DNA from: Komagataella phaffii GS115
Lineage: Eukaryota; Ascomycota; Pichiomycetes; Pichiales; Pichiaceae
Reading direction: 5' to 3'
Assembly: GCF_000027005.1 (NCBI RefSeq)
Contig: NC_012963.1
Coordinates: forward strand, 2,046,001-2,110,000
Length of the DNA stretch: 64,000 nucleotides
The notes beneath the pieces are model-generated. The model did not search any database. It worked only from the letters and a program-made list of their open reading frames with translations, and was not told the origin of the DNA. The number at the start of each line of letters is the position of its first letter. Within the stretch, counting starts at the first letter, position 1. Positions 60,044-64,000 of this stretch are shown piece after piece. The position numbers and the translations under genes are program-made.

Positions 60044-63000
60044 ATGGATCAATCTGGAAATGCGTTGTTACTACGCTTTATAAACTCACAACATTTCAAT
60101 TTGTACTATTGCATTTCCTATCTACAAAGGTATTCCGACAATATAGGAGTCCACCATTATCTGTGCGAAAAGGTAAAGACTTATCCAATTGAAGAGTTAA
60201 AGTTCTTCATACCCCAATTCTTACAACTGATCATCACAGTCGAAACCGATTCGATGGCTTTGGAGGAGATGATTAAAGATCTATGCACTAGAGATGTCCA
60301 TTTCAGTTTGATAACGTTTTGGCACTTGCAATCGTCACTGCAAGAACTCAGCACCCAACCAAACTCTACCGGATTTCAAGTTTGCAAACGAATACTGAAT
60401 GATGTTCAATTCCAGCTTTTCAGTTTGAGTCCTCCAAATGCTACTGTATCTTCCAGGGTTGGCTCTTCTGGTATTGTCTACAAGAATAGTCAGCACGCAA
60501 TGAAACAGTTTCGAGAGAACGTGTCACCATCTGCAGTGCTGATATCATCAGTTCTAAGTAGCGCTGCTTTTCCTCAGTTAGGTAAGAGTGCTGAGCATCT
60601 GGTTAGAACGCAGGGAAAACTATCACGCTCTTTCGTGTTTCAAATTGCAAAAGGACTTCAACAGCAAATGAACGAAAATCTTACTATGAAGAACACAAGG
60701 CTTAATGCAGAACTATCTTCTCATACCGTTGTAAATGCAGCTGAACTGGATGCTAGTCAAGCCGAGAAACCATATCGCCGTGCAAAATCATTGTCTCTTA
60801 CATCTCTTCAAGGGAAGCGTCAAGGCCAGCAAGACCAGCACCCTAAACATAACGAGCATTCAGAAAACCTTGATTTTTCCATAATCGACAAATATGCCGA
60901 AACAAATTTACCTCACCTGAACAGAGCTATATCAAATCCAAACATGAAACGTTTCAAAAATAAAAGGTTGTCCCAAGCTTTGGATGTCAAACAATCTGTA
61001 ATGAGTGACCTCTATCCAATGTCCCCCGAAAAGGGCTACGATAACTTGACTTTAAAAAATTTACAGAGGCTCAGGTCTGAGAGCCAATTAAACAACGACT
61101 CGATCACAGCTTCAATGCCGGAACTACATCCTACACACACTAATTCTACGGCTGTGAGCGAAGTGGAAAGTCTATATGACTCTGGTAACGAACGTTCTCC
61201 TACTATCAGCCTCAACGGAAGCTACAAAAGACAGCCCATAAAGTTGAGTGTTCCCCAAAAGATCAAAGTTTTGAAGAACAATTACTTCAAGTGTGAGACT
61301 CAGTTTGTTATTGCTTTACAGAACATTAGCATTAAGTTATCAAACGTTCCAAAGGAAACTAGGCTAGCTTGCCTAAGAGCTGAGCTTACTTTAATGAATA
61401 AAGATTTACCCTGCGAAATTGATGTCCCTCTACTTCTTCCCAACGCTAAATCAGGAAAATTACACAAAATTGTCAACATTCCTGCCAACGAAGCAGCAGT
61501 TTTAAACTCAGCAGAAAGAGTACCCTATCTATTACTGATTGAATACGTTAGTAATGAAGTTGACTTTTCACCAGAAAGCAAAGAGAATAAACAGCTGTTA
61601 GAGAGGCTGAATGACAATAGCTCCGATGTGAATGGTGACTCAAAGAGATATGTCTTTGATTTGGCTGGAATCATGAGAGCTTCCGATTCAAGAAGGACCA
61701 ATGATTATGGCAAGAGCATGTCAACATTACAAAATGGCGAGATGCCATTGGAGGCCGACTTAGCAGATCTTTCAATTGTCAACTTATCAAACAGGAAAGA
61801 ATCTGAGTTCCTGAAAAGAGAACAGTTCGTTCAAGCAGCGAGCGAAGTACCTATATTGGAAGGTGATTCTCCCCTTAGACAAGATGTACTGAACTTTCAA
61901 TCGCATTATGAGACAGATTCATTAACAGACAAAAGTGACTTTGCCACTCAAATGAGAATTGCAGCCGTCATGCTTTCCCAATTGGATTCGTCCACTAGTC
62001 ATTTGCCCATGGATCAAGCTGGAGCAATCAAAGCCCGAATAGTTAGTTCAATGCAATCTTTACAACATGAATTTGGTGTAAAAGATCTTCAGGATATTAA
62101 CACAGAAGCAGGAGAGCGGAAATTTTCCAACGACTTAAAGGTTGCAGGTGTAAAGTCTAATTTGAAGAACAAGAATGATTACTACCTCGGAGAGGATTGG
62201 AATAGTAAGAAAGAGAGAATCCGTAAGCAGAGCCCTTATGGACATTTGGAGCATTGGAATTTATGCTCTGTTATTGCTAAAACTGGAGACGATCTAACCC
62301 AGGAAGCGTTTGCATGTCAATTGATTCAATCTATGGCTACTGTATGGCATAACCATGGAGTTAACATATGGGTAAAGAGAATGCGAATTTTAGTTACCAG
62401 CAACTCGACAGGATTAGTCGAAACAATTACTGATGCAGTCTCCATCCATTCGATTAAGAAATCCCTCACAGAATATTTGATTGAGAATAATGAGGATCAC
62501 AGGGGAGCAATTGCAACGTTGCTGGATCATTTCAGGATGACCTTTGGTGATCCTAACTCTGCCAGATATAGAAAAGCTCAAAACAACTTCGCTATATCGT
62601 TAGCAGCCTACTCAGTAATTTGCTATATTCTTCAAATCAAAGACCGACACAACGGTAATATTATGCTGGATAACGAAGGACACATCATTCACATTGATTT
62701 TGGCTTCTTGCTATCGAACTCCCCAGGGTCAGTAGGCTTCGAAGCCGCCCCATTTAAACTGACTCTGGAGTATGTGGATGTTCTAGGGGGCCTAGATGGC
62801 GAATATTTCCAAGTTTTCAAACAATCAACTAAGGAGGCTTTCAAGTCACTGCGAAGAAACGCGGAGTCTTTGATTACTATGGTAGAATTGATGCAACGAG
62901 ATTCAACTTTGCCATGTTTCAAGGCTGGTGAGAACACAAGTGTTCAACTAAGACAACGACTTCAACTACACCTTTCTGAGGAAGATTCCGATTATTTTGT

Positions 63001-63091
63001 AGAAAATTTCCTTATTGGAAAGAGTATTGGAAGTATCTATACGAAACTATACGATCAGTTCCAACTTCTTACCCAAGGTATCTATAGCTGA
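60044..63091 (+). CDS. PIK1: Phosphatidylinositol 4-kinase PIK1
   Basis: PIK1 makes PI4P at the Golgi and in the nucleus and is essential for secretion in yeasts. The 1015-residue protein begins MDQSGNALLLRFINSQHFNL, with a lipid kinase unique/helical domain in the first 170 residues (YLCEKVKTYPIEELKFFIPQ). A Ser-rich linker follows, then the catalytic domain near residue 720 onward: CSVIAKTGDDLTQEAFACQL, the catalytic loop KDRHNGNIM near residue 866, and HIDFGF near residue 883. The C-terminus FQLLTQGIYS matches the family. An upstream GTG-led extension is unlikely. S. cerevisiae PIK1 is 1066 residues. It probably binds frequenin (FRQ1) through the N-terminal region, by family knowledge. Confidence 0.96.
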   Translation: MDQSGNALLLRFINSQHFNLYYCISYLQRYSDNIGVHHYLCEKVKTYPIEELKFFIPQFLQLIITVETDSMALEEMIKDLCTRDVHFSLITFWHLQSSLQELSTQPNSTGFQVCKRILNDVQFQLFSLSPPNATVSSRVGSSGIVYKNSQHAMKQFRENVSPSAVLISSVLSSAAFPQLGKSAEHLVRTQGKLSRSFVFQIAKGLQQQMNENLTMKNTRLNAELSSHTVVNAAELDASQAEKPYRRAKSLSLTSLQGKRQGQQDQHPKHNEHSENLDFSIIDKYAETNLPHLNRAISNPNMKRFKNKRLSQALDVKQSVMSDLYPMSPEKGYDNLTLKNLQRLRSESQLNNDSITASMPELHPTHTNSTAVSEVESLYDSGNERSPTISLNGSYKRQPIKLSVPQKIKVLKNNYFKCETQFVIALQNISIKLSNVPKETRLACLRAELTLMNKDLPCEIDVPLLLPNAKSGKLHKIVNIPANEAAVLNSAERVPYLLLIEYVSNEVDFSPESKENKQLLERLNDNSSDVNGDSKRYVFDLAGIMRASDSRRTNDYGKSMSTLQNGEMPLEADLADLSIVNLSNRKESEFLKREQFVQAASEVPILEGDSPLRQDVLNFQSHYETDSLTDKSDFATQMRIAAVMLSQLDSSTSHLPMDQAGAIKARIVSSMQSLQHEFGVKDLQDINTEAGERKFSNDLKVAGVKSNLKNKNDYYLGEDWNSKKERIRKQSPYGHLEHWNLCSVIAKTGDDLTQEAFACQLIQSMATVWHNHGVNIWVKRMRILVTSNSTGLVETITDAVSIHSIKKSLTEYLIENNEDHRGAIATLLDHFRMTFGDPNSARYRKAQNNFAISLAAYSVICYILQIKDRHNGNIMLDNEGHIIHIDFGFLLSNSPGSVGFEAAPFKLTLEYVDVLGGLDGEYFQVFKQSTKEAFKSLRRNAESLITMVELMQRDSTLPCFKAGENTSVQLRQRLQLHLSEEDSDYFVENFLIGKSIGSIYTKLYDQFQLLTQGIYS

Positions 63092-63363
63092 ATATTACAT
63101 AGTAAAACCTGCCAGAGAGACTAAGGCCCTGAACATCCCAACTGTTTTCGCGGGTTTTTTTTAGTAACTTTCTACTACCAGTTTTCCTGCCTTTAGAAAT
63201 CACCTTTCATCTGCATCATTCTCTGATCCTAGTTTGTTCTCCTCTTTCCACTTTTTTCTTAAGATTTTTCATGGGCCTTTGGTTCTGATAATTTTGGGAA
63301 CGACTATAATAAAACTTGGAAACGAAATTGAGCTTACCGGTTTCCTCCAACTGTTGAACCCCA

Positions 63364-64000
63364 ATGTCAAACGGCTATGATGCACGGTCGATAAGCAACA
63401 GTCCCAGTCAAATAGAAGAAAGTTCAGATATCGGTAGCAATCTGTTACGGCAACGACGGCTGATGAAACAGGCCTACGAAAAGTTTCAGTTCAAAAGCCG
63501 AAAATTGGGTTATCTCCATAATGTCTATTCCCGTGTACTGCTATTGTTGGGGATCCTTCAAGTGATTGGAATCATTTTCTTTACTAAAGGCTTCCTTCTT
63601 TCAAGGACGGTTTTGCCCAACATTGCAAGTTGTGAAAATGGCGACTGTTTCAAGGCTTCTAGTTTCAATAGAACTGTGCTGTTAGTTATTGACGCCTTAA
63701 GATTCGATTTTGTTATACCAGTGGAAGAGTCCTCAATGATGTATCATAACAAATTGACAACTCTATATGATTTGTCCATAAATGAACCAGAGAACTCATT
63801 ACTTTTGAAGTTCATTGCAGATCCCCCGACAACTACTTTACAGCGACTTAAGGGACTCACTACTGGATCCTTACCTACTTTTGTTGATGCTGGCTCTAAC
63901 TTTGACGGTGACACGATAGACGAAGACAACTGGGTGAGTCAGCTGAAATCTCACAATAGAAATGTAGCATTCGTTGGTGATGATACATGGACGGCTATGT
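63364..64000 (+). CDS. GPI13: GPI ethanolamine phosphate transferase 3 (GPI13), 5' part only
   Basis: GPI13 adds ethanolamine phosphate to the third mannose of GPI precursors in the ER lumen. From the ATG at 63364, 212 complete codons stay open to the right edge. The N-terminal cytosolic tail is charged, followed by one membrane segment (VLLLLGILQVIGIIFFTKGF). The lumenal catalytic domain begins with LLVIDALRFDFVIP, the alkaline-phosphatase-like metal-binding motif. TTTLQRLKGLTTGSLPTFVD has the catalytic Thr region, and VGDDTW follows. The remaining membrane helices lie outside the window. It begins 272 bp after the PIK1 stop. Confidence 0.9.
   Translation, partial: MSNGYDARSISNSPSQIEESSDIGSNLLRQRRLMKQAYEKFQFKSRKLGYLHNVYSRVLLLLGILQVIGIIFFTKGFLLSRTVLPNIASCENGDCFKASSFNRTVLLVIDALRFDFVIPVEESSMMYHNKLTTLYDLSINEPENSLLLKFIADPPTTTLQRLKGLTTGSLPTFVDAGSNFDGDTIDEDNWVSQLKSHNRNVAFVGDDTWTAM

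Overview
This window is a gene-dense piece of an ascomycete yeast nuclear chromosome. The most likely source is Komagataella (the former Pichia pastoris). The 713-residue protein at 7878-10019 has the length and C-terminal AKL peroxisomal signal expected of Komagataella PEX8. An NDUFA5-type complex I subunit at 42310-42714 excludes Saccharomyces, which has no complex I. Introns are short (about 50-350 nt), lie close to the start codon, and show GTATGT/GTAAGT donors with CTAAC-type branch sites. I see no rRNA, transposon, CRISPR, viral or bacterial-type element. There is one tRNA gene, tRNA-Arg(TCT).

Layout. 1-11.8 kb: an unrecognised partial gene, DPP III, a POM33-like membrane protein, EMW1/TTC27, PEX8, DSC2 and prefoldin PAC10. 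12-24.2 kb: gene expression and signalling genes, namely RPL18, RPS19, TRM11, HRP1, DFG10, DBP10, a PKA catalytic subunit, mitochondrial bL12 and RPB9. 24.6-36.9 kb: MCM6, an AFT-type factor with a long upstream region, a YIL108W-type metalloprotease, a tiny coiled-coil ORF, a CAK1/CSK1-like kinase, GYP8, SPT8 and CAF16. 37-45.9 kb: ERG3, a GSK-3 kinase, PMP3, an EXPERA protein, ACB1, the complex I subunit, a frame-broken Zn2Cys6 factor and a UPF0587 protein. 46-64 kb: an unrecognised protein, TRM112, an FPK1/KIN82 kinase, MSH3, CWC21, a Ser/Thr-rich GPI wall protein, PEF1, tRNA-Arg, PIK1 and the 5' part of GPI13.

Nine genes are wrong at the 5' end or broken if read as simple ORFs. Eight carry introns that I placed from splice signals and family N-termini: the POM33-like gene, PAC10, RPL18, RPS19, MNP1, RPB9, ACB1 and PEF1. 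The ninth is the Zn2Cys6 factor, whose frame breaks near 44251-44287. Functional links within the window include TRM11 with its activator TRM112, sterol and isoprenoid genes (ERG3, DFG10, EXPERA protein), phosphoinositide and flippase signalling (PIK1, FPK1/KIN82), and two ribosomal protein genes.

The window is ordinary core chromosome, and I do not see an undescribed multi-gene system. The best leads are regulatory: an inverted pair of sterol-response cores around the ERG3 TATA box, a structured RPL18 intron with competing helices, a Cbf1/Tbf1-type RPL18 promoter, an AFT-family factor lacking the CDC iron-sensing motif but with five CACCC sites upstream, and a possible 43-residue spliced gene upstream of the GSK-3 gene.
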